The notes: generated by a model from the letters alone, not told the origin. DNA of 11,583 nucleotides from Baffinella frigidus (GCA_026770585.1 MU647318.1:1-11583), one strand, 5' to 3'; positions 1-7,374 are shown, counted from the stretch's first letter. Numbers and translations are program-made.

Positions 1-880
1 CCAATTCCCGAACATGCACGGAAGGCGGGTTTCACTAGATATGTGTCATAGTCGTCCTTCGAATCGGCAACCGCCTGCCAGAGCGCGGGGGCTAGACTGA
101 CACTCTGCTGTACTGCGAGTAGCTTGACAACAAGTCGCGTCACAAAGTGCCACGCAAACTGTGTCGTATCGATAATCGAACCACCGAACGCAGCGACCCC
201 AATCGACGCACCAGGAAGTCGACGAACGAAGTTTCCGGGTGTCCATTCTCGTTGGGGGGCTGGTCAGAGGGTGGACGGGAGGTGGTGTGCTGGATTGGAT
301 GGAGACGCGTGGAATCCTCTTCGGTTTTGTTGACCACGGGCTTCTCTGGACGGGCTGGTCTTACAGATGCGTTAGAAAGGCGGAAATCCCGCCAAAACAA
401 AAACACAGGGAATGACCAGTCTGGCATCTTTACTACAGGGGGCCTGGTCAGCAATGCGACACGGAGTGTGTACGACACACCCCGTAATGAAATTTTCGGG
501 TAAATGTGTCGTAAATGTTCCTATCTAAAATTCGCGCCCTAATCAAGCTGGTCGAACGACCCCCTTTCAAGGGGGTCATCGAATGTTCGAGATCTGTAAA
601 GTGGCCTCCCTGGTCTTCATGGAGTGTGTTGGACACTCTTCAAGATGGCCCCGTCCTTTTTTGAAGGTCCCTGAAGACCATTTTTTAGACCATTTTGTGG
701 TCGGGCGCAATTTGAGGTCATGCTCCGGTGTTGAACACACCCAGCGTGTAGTAAAATTTATCTTGTACGTTCCGATTGCGGCCCCTTCCGATCGCGCCCC
801 TCTTAAAGTGTTCCGATTTGGTCGACGCACCCATCTTCGGAAGACGCTTTCGTTTTCTCCTCCGTTTGACCATGACTGTT
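1..880. other. No recognisable gene; short hairpins only
   Basis: Overlapping open frames of up to about 118 codons exist on both strands at 140-503, but none shows a domain, a plausible splice structure or biased composition, so I call no gene. Two small inverted repeats are visible: TGACCAG at 413-419 pairs with CTGGTCA at 444-450, and GACCCCC at 558-564 pairs with GGGGGTC at 571-577. The stretch from about 600 is rich in TGGTC/GACCA words, which foreshadows the tandem duplication that follows. Confidence 0.5.
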
Positions 881-886
881 GTGATT

Positions 887-1004
887 AGATTGGTCAACGC
901 GGCAGGCAGATTCGCCTGTGCAGCAGGCAAAAAGGCGGGTTAACCAGATTGGTCACAGCGGCGGTCATATTGACCAGTGCAGCAGGAAAAAAAGGCTCAC
1001 CACC
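887..1004. repeat. Imperfect 59-bp tandem duplication
   Basis: Two adjacent units, 887-945 and 946-1004, both begin AGATTGGTCA and share the block TGCAGCAGG followed by an A-run and AAGGC near their 3' ends. They differ by scattered substitutions, so this is an old duplication. No function is evident. Confidence 0.75.
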
Positions 1005-1020
1005 AAAATTGACCAGACTT

Positions 1021-1088
1021 TTTCCTAATCTCGCCTCAATTCTTGCACCGTGCAATTCACTTTCGAATAAAGTCAATAAGTCAATAAG
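1021..1088 (+). repeat. Dispersed repeat, left member of an inverted pair
   Basis: This segment is about 80% similar to the reverse complement of 2793-2861. Shared blocks include CGCCTCAATTCT, CGTGCAATTC and TTCGAATAAAGTCAATAAG. The two copies face each other about 1.7 kb apart. They could be terminal inverted repeats of one 1.84-kb non-autonomous element, or two independent copies of a dispersed repeat. No target duplication is evident and no transposase is recognisable between them. Confidence 0.75.
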
Positions 1089-1139
1089 ACCAGTTAGTTG
1101 CTCGCAGGGGAAAGCGTCGTCACTTCACTGCAGGTTCAT

Positions 1140-1235
1140 CCTTTAGGTCCTTTAGGTTTTAATTTCTCCCAACATGTGCCAACGCCACGCCCTTCCGTAG
1201 AAAGGATCTGCAGAGAAAGCATTTTTGCCTTCGGA
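1140..1235 (+). repeat. Dispersed repeat, direct copy of 4773-4867
   Basis: It begins with the doubled word CCTTTAGGT and continues through CCAACGCCACGCCCTTCCG and CAGAGAAAGCATTTTTGC. The same succession occurs in the same orientation at 4773-4867, next to the zinc-finger remnant. The word CCTTTAGGTCCTTTA recurs alone near 4971. The copies differ by a few substitutions and small indels, so it is a dispersed repeat of modest age. Confidence 0.85.
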
Positions 1236-1360
1236 CTTATTTTTTACAGGTTGGCCAGTGGAGTCAAGTTCCCGTGTGGTCAATTTACTCGCTCTCTCTC
1301 TCTCTCTGCGAGCCCGTAAAGGGCGAGGCGTTCTAATGCCACAAGCTAATGCCACAAGCT

Positions 1361-1497
1361 AACGCCAGCGAGGTACTTACAGCCTACGGTAGGTAGGGAG
1401 GCTCCTACGACTTTATAATGCAGAACAATGTAAAACTCGTATGAGCCCCCCTACCTACCGTAGGCAATCCGTAGGCTGTAAGTACCTCGCTGGCGTT
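1361..1497. mobile_element. Foldback element, 137 bp
   Basis: The left arm starts AACGCCAGCGAGGTACTTAC and the right arm ends with its exact reverse complement. The arms carry CCTACGGTAGG and CCTACCGTAGG. The right arm has an 11-bp extra block (GTAGGCAATCC) absent from the left arm. The centre (about 1405-1440) is AT-richer and unpaired. Just outside, a 13-bp unit (TAATGCCACAAGC) is tandemly repeated at 1334-1346 and 1347-1359. Structure and size fit a MITE or foldback element without coding capacity. Confidence 0.85.
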
Positions 1498-2005
1498 GGC
1501 TTTTTCCATGAGTTCTTCTCTACCTGAACCTCTCAGGGTTCTCCCCCTAGCGTGAAGCGGTCGTGTTTGTGCTTATTAAATCTCGCTTTTCCCCCGTTCT
1601 CGGGCAGACAGTCCATGCACCTCTCGTTCCCCCTGGTAGTAGGAGGTGGAGTTAGAATCCATCCGGAAAATGCTCGTATGAGCGGCCGACACGGGGTACA
1701 GTAAGTGGCACAATGCGTAGCATGTGCGGCACTGACGCTGTGTGAGCCTCGGTCGGACAGGTGATGAGCCTCAATGGTTGACTAATGAAGGTAAGTTCTC
1801 TCTCGCTTGTGTGTCGGGCCTTGGCCGGCGCGGCCTCTCTCCTCCCAAGCGGGGTCACATCTGGTAGCGAAGGTCGTTCCGGGGCTCTGTTTGATGATAA
1901 ATCATCAATCTCTCTTCCCTGGTGAAGCTTGACGCTGCCGTGTTTTCGTACTCGTTTCAAGAAAGTAGTCTTCTCTCACTCCCTCAACACCCTGCGGGGT
2001 GCCAG
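1498..2005. other. No recognisable gene
   Basis: A minus-strand open frame of 102 codons (1652-1960) shows no domain or splice support. GAAG/GTAAGTTC near 1787-1795 resembles a plus-strand splice donor, but the frame leading into it is blocked by stops within about 60 bases, so no exon is called. Confidence 0.4.
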
Positions 2006-2124
2006 TACAGGGGTACCTCGCTCATAAGAAACTGCTCCCCCTAGGACCACCGTAGGGCCCCAGGCATAGTCCTACTGTAGGGTCCTAGAAGGAGGCGGTT
2101 TCTTATGAGCGAGGTACCCCTGTA
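2006..2124. mobile_element. Foldback element, family A, copy 1
   Basis: This is a 119-bp palindrome with TACAGGGGTACCTCGCTCAT at the left end and its reverse complement at the right end. The centre carries CCTAGGACC, ACCGTAGGGCCC and TCCTACTGTAGGGTCCTAG. It is closely related to 4221-4338, and the shared arm word is CTCGCTCATAAGAAACTG. The arms are nearly perfect, which suggests recent mobility or correction between arms. Confidence 0.9.
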
Positions 2125-2160
2125 GGGCTTAGGCCCCCCTTGGCTCTTCCCATCTCGCCT

Positions 2161-2262
2161 CCTGGCTCGTGCGCGGTCGTGCTTGGGGAAAAAATCGTTT
2201 TTCCCGTCCAGGAAGCTTTGTAGAATCTGGCTCGTGCGCGTGGTGGTGCCAGAAAAAATCAC
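2161..2262 (+). repeat. Imperfect direct repeat of about 36 bp
   Basis: The word CTGGCTCGTGCGCG followed by a G/T-rich spacer and AAAAAATC occurs at about 2162-2198 and again at 2228-2261. Between them lies unrelated sequence. The pyrimidine tract at 2262-2280 ends in CCCCAG and resembles a splice acceptor, but no supported exon follows it. Confidence 0.6.
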
Positions 2263-2478
2263 TCTGTTCCCCTCCCCCAGTTTGAACTAACGTGGCCGTG
2301 ATTTGAATTTCCTGACCTTCTCTCTCTGCCTAGGTCCTGCTCAGTGATTGGGGTTTAGGTCCTAGTCTTAAAGATCCATCACGGAAGGGACTACATGGTG
2401 GCCATGGTGGTTTCGATCCAGAATAAACGCCCTTTGCTCTCTCTTGCTCAGGCGCAGCCTCAGTGGGGGTGTCCACAT

Positions 2479-2674
2479 ACAGGCGCGCCCCCCTAGGACC
2501 TTACATTAGGCCTATCCCTTAAGTGGCCAGTAGGCTCATACGCCCTACCGTAGGACCCTAGGACCTGCCTAGGACCTCTTGGCCCTCAGATTTGTCGATA
2601 TGGCCAATTAAGGGATACCTGCGGCCCTACGGTGGTACTAGAGGGGGGGGCGGCTCCTTATGAGCGAGGTATCT
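2479..2674. mobile_element. Degraded palindromic element related to family A
   Basis: The right part (about 2640-2674) carries the family A arm word CTTATGAGCGAGGTA after a G-run, and the left part carries TACAGG and CCCCCCTAGGACC. Inside is a separate inverted repeat: TATCCCTTAAGTGGCC (2513-2528) against GGCCAATTAAGGGATA (2602-2617), one mismatch. It reads as an old family A copy rearranged or invaded by another foldback. Confidence 0.55.
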
Positions 2675-2792
2675 GGGGATATTACCCCATGTAGGATCCC
2701 GGAGTGACTTTACACGGTACCCCTGTAGCACGGACGCGGAAGGGTGAGGCTCTGCGCAGGGAGAGGCGTGAGGGCGGAAGCCAGAGTGTCCA

Positions 2793-2861
2793 CTTATGAA
2801 CACTTATTGACTTTATTCGAACGAGAATTGCACGGCGCAGAATTGAGGCGCGTTTAGGAAG
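2793..2861 (-). repeat. Dispersed repeat, right member of an inverted pair
   Basis: This is the reverse-complement relative of 1021-1088. It contains CTTATTGACTTTATTCGAA and GAATTGCACGG as the mirror of the left copy, with small indels. See the left member for the alternative readings. Confidence 0.75.
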
Positions 2862-3181
2862 GCATTTGGGGTCTGCACCAGCACCTTCCTAACCAAGAGA
2901 CTGCCACTACCCATATGGGGGATCTAGGGGAGAAGAGAGGGATCGGTAATGCATTGCCAAACAACCAGAGTCAGCGCTGCGCATGCCTTCCGCATTGTGC
3001 TACATACTGTGCCCCGTGTCGGCTGCTCTTACGAGCTCTTTTCGGATGGATTATATCTCCACCTCCTACCCTAGGGGAGTACGTTACTGCTGCGGCAGCG
3101 ATTACTGATTACTGAACCTATCATGCAGCGGCACCTATCATCTCTGGTGGGAAACTACAGGGTTTCTCGCGAATCAGGAAG
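2862..3181. other. No recognisable gene
   Basis: A 66-codon open frame at 2915-3115 has no domain and no splice support. I see no foldback arms in this stretch. Confidence 0.4.
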
Positions 3182-3392
3182 CATGACCTTTCTGCAGGAT
3201 AAGTTCCAGTGTCCTCCTATGGTGGGAGTTAAAAGAGCCTAAAGGACCTCAAGGACCCGTCTCTGATCCTTGGCTGCTAGAAACAGGCCTACTGTAGGAC
3301 TTTAGTGAGTGTCGTAGGTCCTTCAGGTCCTTGAGATTCTTTTAACTCCCACCATAGGCGGACACCGGAACTAGTTCTGTAAAAAGGCCATG
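3182..3392. mobile_element. Foldback element, family E, full copy
   Basis: This is a 211-bp inverted repeat. The left arm begins CATGACCTTTCTGCAGG and runs through CCTATGGTGGGAGTTAAAAG and CAAGGACC. The right arm is its reverse complement with several substitutions, ending GGCCATG. The unpaired middle holds AAACAGGCCTACTGTAGGAC, part of which recurs just outside the right end (3392-3412). A single arm of the same family lies at 4125-4194. Confidence 0.85.
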
Positions 3393-3420
3393 AAACAGGC
3401 CTACTAGAGGACTGTGGGGA

Positions 3421-3558
3421 CCACCAACCCTCACAACTTGGGCAAATCGAAAAAGTCAAAAACACCAAATCCCCTTGGAGGCCGTCGGAATCCGACGGCC
3501 TTCAAGGGGATTTTTGGAGCCATTTTTCCCGATTTGCCCAGACTGTGAGGGTTGGTGG
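3421..3558. mobile_element. Foldback element, 138 bp
   Basis: CCACCAACCCTCACA at the left edge pairs with TGTGAGGGTTGGTGG at the right edge. Pairing runs almost without interruption through GGGCAAATCG and AAATCCCCTT to a perfect central palindrome CCGTCGGAATCCGACGG. It has no loop to speak of, so it would extrude as one long hairpin. It has no related copy in the window. Confidence 0.9.
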
Positions 3559-3678
3559 GAGTGTCGTACAGCACAGCGTACAAACTCTACAAGGGTTTGA
3601 TGCGAGATTGGTTTGCTCAGGGGTATCGTGTGTCGTGTGTCGTGGTGGGCCGTCTGTTTTAGCAACCCCTGTACTACA

Positions 3679-3703
3679 CCCTAAACCCTAAACCCTAAAC
3701 CCT
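3679..3703. repeat. Interstitial telomere tract (CCCTAAA)3
   Basis: Three perfect CCCTAAA units followed by CCCT stand alone in otherwise non-telomeric sequence. CCCTAAA/TTTAGGG is the telomere unit of most plants, green algae and several alveolates. The tract may be a healed break or a mobile-element tail. It is too short to be a chromosome end. Confidence 0.9.
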
Positions 3704-3748
3704 CGTCAACAAGTGCGTGTTAATGGGGAAGGCAGGCTGAGGTAAACA

Positions 3749-3885
3749 CCGGGGCTGGCACGTTTATCTCAAAGAATGTATCAATTAAAGCCTTTCTGCC
3801 AAATAAAATTACTAAACAATTGGATTCTACTAGCGATAGTAAAGCATTTAATTAATACATCCTCTCAGATAAACGTCTGTCCCCG
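3749..3885. mobile_element. Foldback element, AT-rich, 137 bp
   Basis: ACGTTTATCTCAAAGAATGT near the left edge pairs with ACATCCTCTCAGATAAACGT on the right, flanked by CCGGGG and CCCCG. The centre carries AAATTACTAAAC and TACTAGCGA, reminiscent of the TTACTACAC/ACTAGTA cores at 8351, 9440 and 11168. It is probably a distant relative of that family. Confidence 0.75.
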
Positions 3886-4124
3886 TATGCACTGAATCGT
3901 AGGTGGGATGCTAGCTCGAGCGCTGGAAGTGAAGGCCTCTAAGTGGGGTTATTGGATACACCCTACCACCTCACAATAGTGGCAGCCTCAAGGTCTTTCA
4001 AACCCGCCTCTCTATCATCGCGTGGAGCGACTCAAGCTTTTCAAGAAATTCGCACACGTCTTTACTCAAGAAATTCGCACGGACTCACGAAAATCACGTG
4101 TCTTTACGCTCGGGCTGAACGCAG
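3886..4124. repeat. Short direct repeat in otherwise blank sequence
   Basis: TCAAGAAATTCGCAC occurs at 4041-4055 and again at 4066-4080, with ACGTCTTTAC-like words after each. A 111-codon open frame begins at 3943 but ends inside the foldback at 4221 and shows no domain, so I do not call it a gene. Confidence 0.5.
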
Positions 4125-4194
4125 GGCCATCTTGCAGAGCCAGTTCCTGCGTCTGCCTATGGTGCGAGTCCAAAGAAATTCAAGGACCTCAAGG
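4125..4194 (+). mobile_element. Solo arm of family E
   Basis: GGCCATCTTGCAGAGCCAGT then CTGCCTATGGTG, AAAGAA and CAAGGACCTCAAGG follow the order of one arm of 3182-3392, with about a dozen substitutions. No second arm follows. Instead the family A palindrome begins 26 bases downstream. Confidence 0.65.
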
Positions 4195-4220
4195 CTTGGA
4201 GCAACTTGTGAGAGACGCTG

Positions 4221-4338
4221 CAGAGGTACCTCGCTCATAAGAAACTGCCCCCCCCCTAGGACCACCGTAGGGCCCTAGGCGTAGTCCTACTGTAGGGTCC
4301 TAGGGGGGGGGCAGTTTCTTATGAGCGAGGTACCTCTG
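4221..4338. mobile_element. Foldback element, family A, copy 2
   Basis: This 118-bp, nearly perfect palindrome has CAGAGGTACC at the left end and GGTACCTCTG at the right. Its arm word CTCGCTCATAAGAAACTGCC and its central CCTAGGACCACCGTAGGGCC match copy 1 at 2006-2124. C- and G-runs of different lengths sit at mirrored positions in the arms. Confidence 0.9.
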
Positions 4339-4386
4339 TGCTGGCCTTGATGCAATGGATGGGACGAGAAGTGTTCCAGGACATTA

Positions 4387-4478
4387 ATAGGGTAACGGCC
4401 TGAAAATGGGGTGGTCAGGCCTACGGCGTTGCCTAGGACCTCCTACCGTAGGCCGAGACTTTTTGGTCCTAGGATCCC
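4387..4478 (+). mobile_element. Half-element of family B abutting the zinc finger
   Basis: The sequence follows one arm plus the central loop of the complete palindrome at 9802-9962: ATAGGGTAACGGCCTGAAAA, CCTAGGACCTCCTACCGTAG, then GGTCCTAGGATCCC. It stops exactly at the end of the loop, and the second arm is absent. The next base, 4479, is the last base of the zinc-finger remnant. The breakpoint implies the element was involved in truncating the gene. Confidence 0.85.
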
Positions 4479-4750
4479 GCGCATGTGTACCGTCAGGTTG
4501 CTGGACTTGGAGAAGGCCATGCCGCAGGTGGTGCAGGGGTAGGGGCGGTCGCCGAATGGGTGCGCATGTGTCTCGTCAGGTCGTTGGACTGCGAGCAGGC
4601 TTTCCCGCAGAATGTGCACTCAAAGACACGCTTACCCCCTGCCCCGCCTCGCCCCCTCTTGCTCGCCTCAGCAGAGCCGCCAATCCCTCCCTCATGAGAT
4701 GGCTCGTCCCTGCCCCGCTTGCCTCCGGCCATCGCTAGATCCGCCGGCAT
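4479..4750 (-). pseudogene. C2H2 zinc-finger protein fragment, frameshifted
   Basis: Read on the minus strand, a basic Gly/Lys/Arg-rich lead (from Met at 4750, with KRGRDEP and KRGRGG clusters that could act as nuclear localisation signals) precedes finger 1, FECTFCGKACSQSNDLTRHM, with Cys-X2-Cys-X12-His-X3-His (about 4624-4556). One base is missing in the linker near 4551-4554. In the next frame the sequence becomes GDRPYPCTTCGMAFSKSSNL followed by TVHMR, a second finger that lacks its final histidine because homology stops at 4479. Family knowledge: Krüppel-type tandem fingers bind DNA and are joined by TGEKP-like linkers; here GDRP fits. The open frame continues upstream of the Met into the dispersed repeat at 4773, so the true 5' end is uncertain. 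It is dead or a gene fragment unless the frameshift is a sequencing error. Confidence 0.8.
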
Positions 4751-4772
4751 GTCTTGCGCCCTTTTCGTTTGT

Positions 4773-4867
4773 CCTTTAGGTCCTTTAGGTTTTAAATGCT
4801 CCCAACATAGCCCAACGCCACGCCCTTCCGTAGAAAGGACTGCAGAGAAAGCATTTTTGCTTTCGGA
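4773..4867 (+). repeat. Dispersed repeat, direct copy of 1140-1235
   Basis: It carries the same word order as the first copy. On the minus strand it lies immediately upstream of the zinc-finger remnant, so the 5' part of that gene may have been replaced by this repeat. Confidence 0.85.
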
Positions 4868-5040
4868 TCGCGTTTCGCTCTCCAGTGCAGAGGCTCGTGA
4901 AGAGGGGATACAGGGTGGCTCTCTTGGGGTGTTTGAGCTATTCCAAAATAGGATCGCACTCGCACACGCACCTTTAGGTCCTTTACCGAACCCAAGTCAC
5001 CATTCTGGTCAAAACTGCGGGGAACTCCGAACCGGTCGAA

Positions 5041-5137
5041 ATCAAACTGAGAATGGAGATTGGCCGTTTCCCTGGCTTACGGGTCGAATTCGAACCGTCT
5101 GCCAGGGAAACGGCTCGAACTCCATCCTCCATTTGAT
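5041..5137. mobile_element. Foldback repeat centred on an EcoRI-like GAATTC
   Basis: ATGGAG at 5053 pairs with CTCCAT at 5120. GCCGTTTCCCTGGC pairs with GCCAGGGAAACGGC. The centre is GGTCGAATTCGAACC. Pairing extends with mismatches to ATCAAA (5041) and TTTGAT (5137). There is effectively no loop. A tRNA B-box-like word (GGTTCGAAT) appears at the centre on the minus strand, but no cloverleaf forms. Confidence 0.8.
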
Positions 5138-5760
5138 CTACTTCCAGGCAGGCCTGCCGGCGACCTGCCGGCGAGAGGGGATCTGGAGGAGCGGGGGCCG
5201 ATGCTGGGGAGCAGCAGGCAGCGCTTCCGCGGCACGCATGCGGGGACAACCCTGATCCTTCCCGCGCTGGTGGCAGCATGTTTGTGTGTCTCCCGCTCTG
5301 CGCACGCAGCCGAAGGCGGCGAGGCACGTGTGGCGTGTCGCAGCATGAGGAGTCCGTGCTGCCTGCGAGCGAGGGCTGGGGCGGGTGAGGTTGCCGGATG
5401 CGGAGCATTGCTTGAAAATCAAGCGCACGCTGGGGCAAGGCAGGACCTGAAAGGAGGGCTGGGGTTGGAGGGAATGGGACCGCTCCGAGTTCGGCTGAGA
5501 GGGGGGGGGGGGCCTGGTGAATGGCTGGGGGTCGGGTTCGAGGGCGCGCTGCGGCTGCGGGGTGGCGGGATTTCGAGGGGTAAAGGGAAGTCGCATGGAG
5601 GACGGCACGGGGGGAAGGCGCGGGGCCGGGACGCTGACACTCTGGGGCGCACGGTTGGCAACCTCCCCAAGTCGTATCCGATCATTGCTTTTGCAGCCCG
5701 ACGTGCGGGTGAGGTGCTAGGAAAGACGGTTGGGCGAGGCTGTAGCGCTGGGTAGGCATA
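5138..5760. other. GC-rich block with long open frames, no identified gene
   Basis: This is the only stretch over 500 bp here without foldback arms. It is strongly G-rich on the plus strand, with a run of 12 G at 5501-5512. A plus-strand frame is open from 5051 to 5755, but it has no ATG near its start, begins inside the palindrome, and gives a low-complexity Gly/Arg/Ala product. Overlapping minus-strand frames (for example 5138-5608) are Pro/Arg/Ser-rich. Long frames on both strands are expected in GC-rich DNA. A CpG-island-like promoter or a GC-rich exon of an unknown gene is possible. Confidence 0.35.
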
Positions 5761-5947
5761 CGTTACCCGTGTTGATCGTGTAAGGACCGAGGATGCTTCC
5801 TCGCTGTTGCCCTGGCAAAGTTGACGGATTTGTACTGCAAACGCAGCGTGTCAACTTGAGAATCGTCGGTCAACCCGAGTGAGGCAGAGAGCTGGGCATC
5901 CTGCCTCGCCAGAGCCTTGGAAGGGGTCGCCAAAAGTCAATTCCTCC

Positions 5948-6040
5948 CCAGGGCAATGGTTTTCAAAAGCCAACAACCGCTTTCAGACGCGGTTGCAAAA
6001 ATCAACACCCTCCTGCACTCTGGCGTGGTGGTTGCCCTGG
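5948..6040. repeat. Imperfect nested inverted repeat
   Basis: CCAGGGCAA (5948-5956) pairs with TTGCCCTGG (6032-6040), and within it CAACCGC (5974) pairs with GCGGTTG (5989). The intervening arms match poorly. TTGCCCTGG also occurs at about 5808. This may be an eroded foldback. The surrounding 5761-6095 shows no recognisable gene. Confidence 0.5.
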
Positions 6041-6095
6041 AAAGCGCTTTCGCAGCAGGAGGACATCAGACCGTCCTGTTCATTTCATAATCGGA

Positions 6096-6251
6096 GGTCA
6101 TAACTATAGATTTGTAAAGTCGCTCGTTTCTGGTACAAATTTTAAAACTATTGTATTTTTATAAAGGAATTGGAGCCGTTTCGAGTTTTAAATAAGCTGA
6201 GTTTTATAATTTGTAGCACTAAAGCGACTTTACAAATTTATAGCTATGACC
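6096..6251. mobile_element. Foldback element, AT-rich, 156 bp
   Basis: GGTCATAACTATAGATTTGT at the left edge pairs with ACAAATTTATAGCTATGACC at the right. Pairing continues through AAAGTCGCT and ACAAATTTTAAAACT. It is much AT-richer than its surroundings and resembles the AT-rich foldbacks at 3749, 8351 and 11168 only in composition. Confidence 0.85.
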
Positions 6252-6315
6252 CCCCACTATTAAATTGACCCCGAGCAGGTCGTAGGCCCCTGCTTTGAGG
6301 ACCTACAGGGTGAAC

Positions 6316-6673
6316 GCTAAACGCTAAACCCCACCTGTCGGTAGGCTCAACACCCCTTAACAAATACATCACATATGAACCCCACAACCCCTCACCCAGA
6401 TCGACAATGAGGATTTCGTGGAGGACGTTGGGCAATGGCGGGAAATCCTGAACCCTCAAACTATCCTTACTTAGTTATATCCTTACATTGTTATATCCTT
6501 ACTCCCTTATGTTCTAAAATACATATAGTTTTAAACCCCAACACTCCTAAACCCTAGAACCCTCAAACCCCAACACTCCTAAACTCCACAACCGTAAGCA
6601 CCCAACACGCCATAACCCTAGAACCCTGAAACCCCGAACCCGCCAAAGTCAAGCGCCCGACACACCCTAACCG
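6316..6673 (+). repeat. Degenerate CCCTAAA-like repeats, intron-like filler
   Basis: Words such as CGCTAAACGCTAAACC, CCTAAACCCTAGAACCCT and CATAACCCTAGAACCCTG recur with CCAACACTCCTAAAC. A second motif, CGCCAAAGTCAAGCGCC near 6641, returns as CGCCAAATTCAAGCGCC before exon copies C and D. This marks the same intron-like filler in each unit. Exon copy A (6400) is embedded in it. Confidence 0.65.
6400..6444 (+). pseudogene. Exon copy A of the 38-codon exon, 5' part
   Basis: It follows an acceptor-like CTCACCCAG and reads IDNEDFVEDVGQW before diverging at GGCGGG. Compared with the intact copy at 7744 there are substitutions but no indel across the first 13 codons. No donor is present, so it cannot be a complete exon. 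Confidence 0.6.
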
Positions 6674-6837
6674 CACGAGGCTAACCAGGCGAACAGAATA
6701 AAACCCGGGGGCTGTACAAGTAGGGCCTATCCATGCGTGATTTACAACCGACCGACCGCTGAGCGGTCGGTAACGTGATCATTTCCCTACAAAACTTTTA
6801 AAGCCCCTTTTATTCTGTTCGCCTGGGTAGCCTCGTG
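6674..6837. mobile_element. Foldback element, family C, copy 1, inside an intron copy
   Basis: CACGAGGCTAACCAGGCGAA at the left end pairs with the right end TTCGCCTGGGTAGCCTCGTG. The middle has its own hairpin (ACCGACCGCTGAGCGGTCGGT within 6751-6771) and an AACGTGATCATTTCCC block shared with copy 2 at 9180-9361. The flanks read as the CACACCCTAA...AACCCTAAAA intron filler that is continuous before copies C and D, so this is an insertion into one repeat unit. Confidence 0.9.
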
Positions 6838-6863
6838 AGGAAACCCTAAAATCCCTAACCCAG

Positions 6864-7083
6864 ATCGACAATGGGGACTTGGTAGACGACGCTGGTCAAG
6901 GGTGCACCCTTATCTCAGAAAACGAGTTCTAAAACTCATTTTCTTAAGTCAATTCCCCTACAAATTCGTCAACTTATTCTTTGCTCTCCGCATAAGTTGA
7001 CAAATTTGTAGGGGAATTGACTTAAGAAAACGAGTTTTAGAACTCGTTTTCTGAGATAAGCCCTGTCTCAGAAGGAAGACAGC
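6864..7083 (+). pseudogene. Exon copy B, interrupted by a foldback element
   Basis: It follows CTAACCCAG and reads IDNGDLVDDAGQGCT to 6910. It then stops at the foldback and resumes at 7065 with codons for SQKEDS. Ignoring the insert and one CCCT, the frame is unbroken and matches ALSQKED of the intact copy. After 7083 it joins the same ATACGGATTGCC junction seen in copies C and D, so the exon's 3' half is missing. Confidence 0.65.
6909..7060. mobile_element. Near-perfect foldback element with a CCCT target duplication
   Basis: Arms of about 69 bp begin CTTATCTCAGAAAACGAG and end with the reverse complement, with only a few mismatches around a 14-base loop (TCTTTGCTCTCCGC). CCCT at 6907-6910 recurs at 7061-7064. 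Uninterrupted exon copies at 7309 and 7573 show the empty site, and removing the insert plus one CCCT restores the exon's alignment and frame. I infer a 4-bp target-site duplication, which partly overlaps the arm ends. Confidence 0.9.
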
Positions 7084-7233
7084 ATACGGATTGCCTACCG
7101 TAGGGTCTTGTCGCTTAGGGGTTATTATATCTTAGGGGTTATTCAAATCTTATCTCTTAGGAGTTATTCAAAACCCCTTCAAAGTCTTGTCGCTTAGGGG
7201 TTCTTCAAAATCCCTTCGAAGTCCGCTGTGTGG
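7084..7233 (-). mobile_element. Family D solo arm with internal tandem expansion
   Basis: Read on the minus strand it starts CCACACAGCGGACTTCGAAG (complement of 7214-7233) and ends at the CCTACCGTAGGG/GCAATCCGTAT hairpin next to the exon. The middle has three to four copies of a CTTAGGGGTTATTCAAA-like unit. Shorter versions without expansion lie at 7375-7452 and 7639-7709. The complete two-armed element is at 9570-9732. Confidence 0.7.
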
Positions 7234-7308
7234 CACCAACACTCCTAAACCCAAACCCGCCAAATTCAAGCGCCAAACACACCCCAAACCCTAAAACCCT
7301 AAAACCAG

Positions 7309-7374
7309 ATCGACAACGAGGATTTCAAGGAGGATGTTGGGCAAGGGCGTGCCCTTTTGCAGAAGGAGGACAAC
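7309..7374 (+). pseudogene. Exon copy C, 5' 22 codons
   Basis: Acceptor-like AAAACCAG precedes ATC. It reads IDNEDFKEDVGQGRALLQKE then DN, colinear with the intact copy at 7744, then passes into a family D solo arm (7375-7452). The frame stays open through that arm to a stop after the GTGTGG terminus. It has no donor and no 3' half. Confidence 0.65.

Noticed and set aside
140-503. Overlapping frames of 112 and 118 codons on opposite strands
   Set aside because: No recognisable motif, no splice evidence, and both strands are open at once. One cannot be preferred over the other.
558-577. GC-rich hairpin resembling a bacterial terminator
   Set aside because: The surroundings are eukaryotic, no T-run follows and no gene ends before it.
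2262-2460. Splice-acceptor-like pyrimidine tracts ending at 2280, about 2332 and about 2451
   Set aside because: No open frame of useful length with a matching donor follows any of them, so no exon can be supported.
3679-3703. Chromosome end
   Set aside because: Only three perfect telomere units occur and they are flanked on both sides by ordinary sequence, so the tract is interstitial.
3943-4278. 111-codon frame ending in the family A palindrome
   Set aside because: It runs across a solo arm and into a mobile palindrome, and shows no domain. The frame is accidental.
4406-4738. Plus-strand 110-codon frame
   Set aside because: It is antisense to the C2H2 zinc-finger remnant, whose Cys and His spacing is far stronger evidence.
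5085-5100. tRNA B-box-like word on the minus strand
   Set aside because: It is explained by the centre of a palindrome. No acceptor stem, A box or cloverleaf can be drawn.
5060-5755. Longest plus-strand frame, 231 codons, as a gene
   Set aside because: The frame begins at TTG inside a palindrome, lacks an early ATG, and encodes low-complexity Gly/Arg/Ala sequence. GC-rich DNA readily gives such frames, and the opposite strand is equally open.
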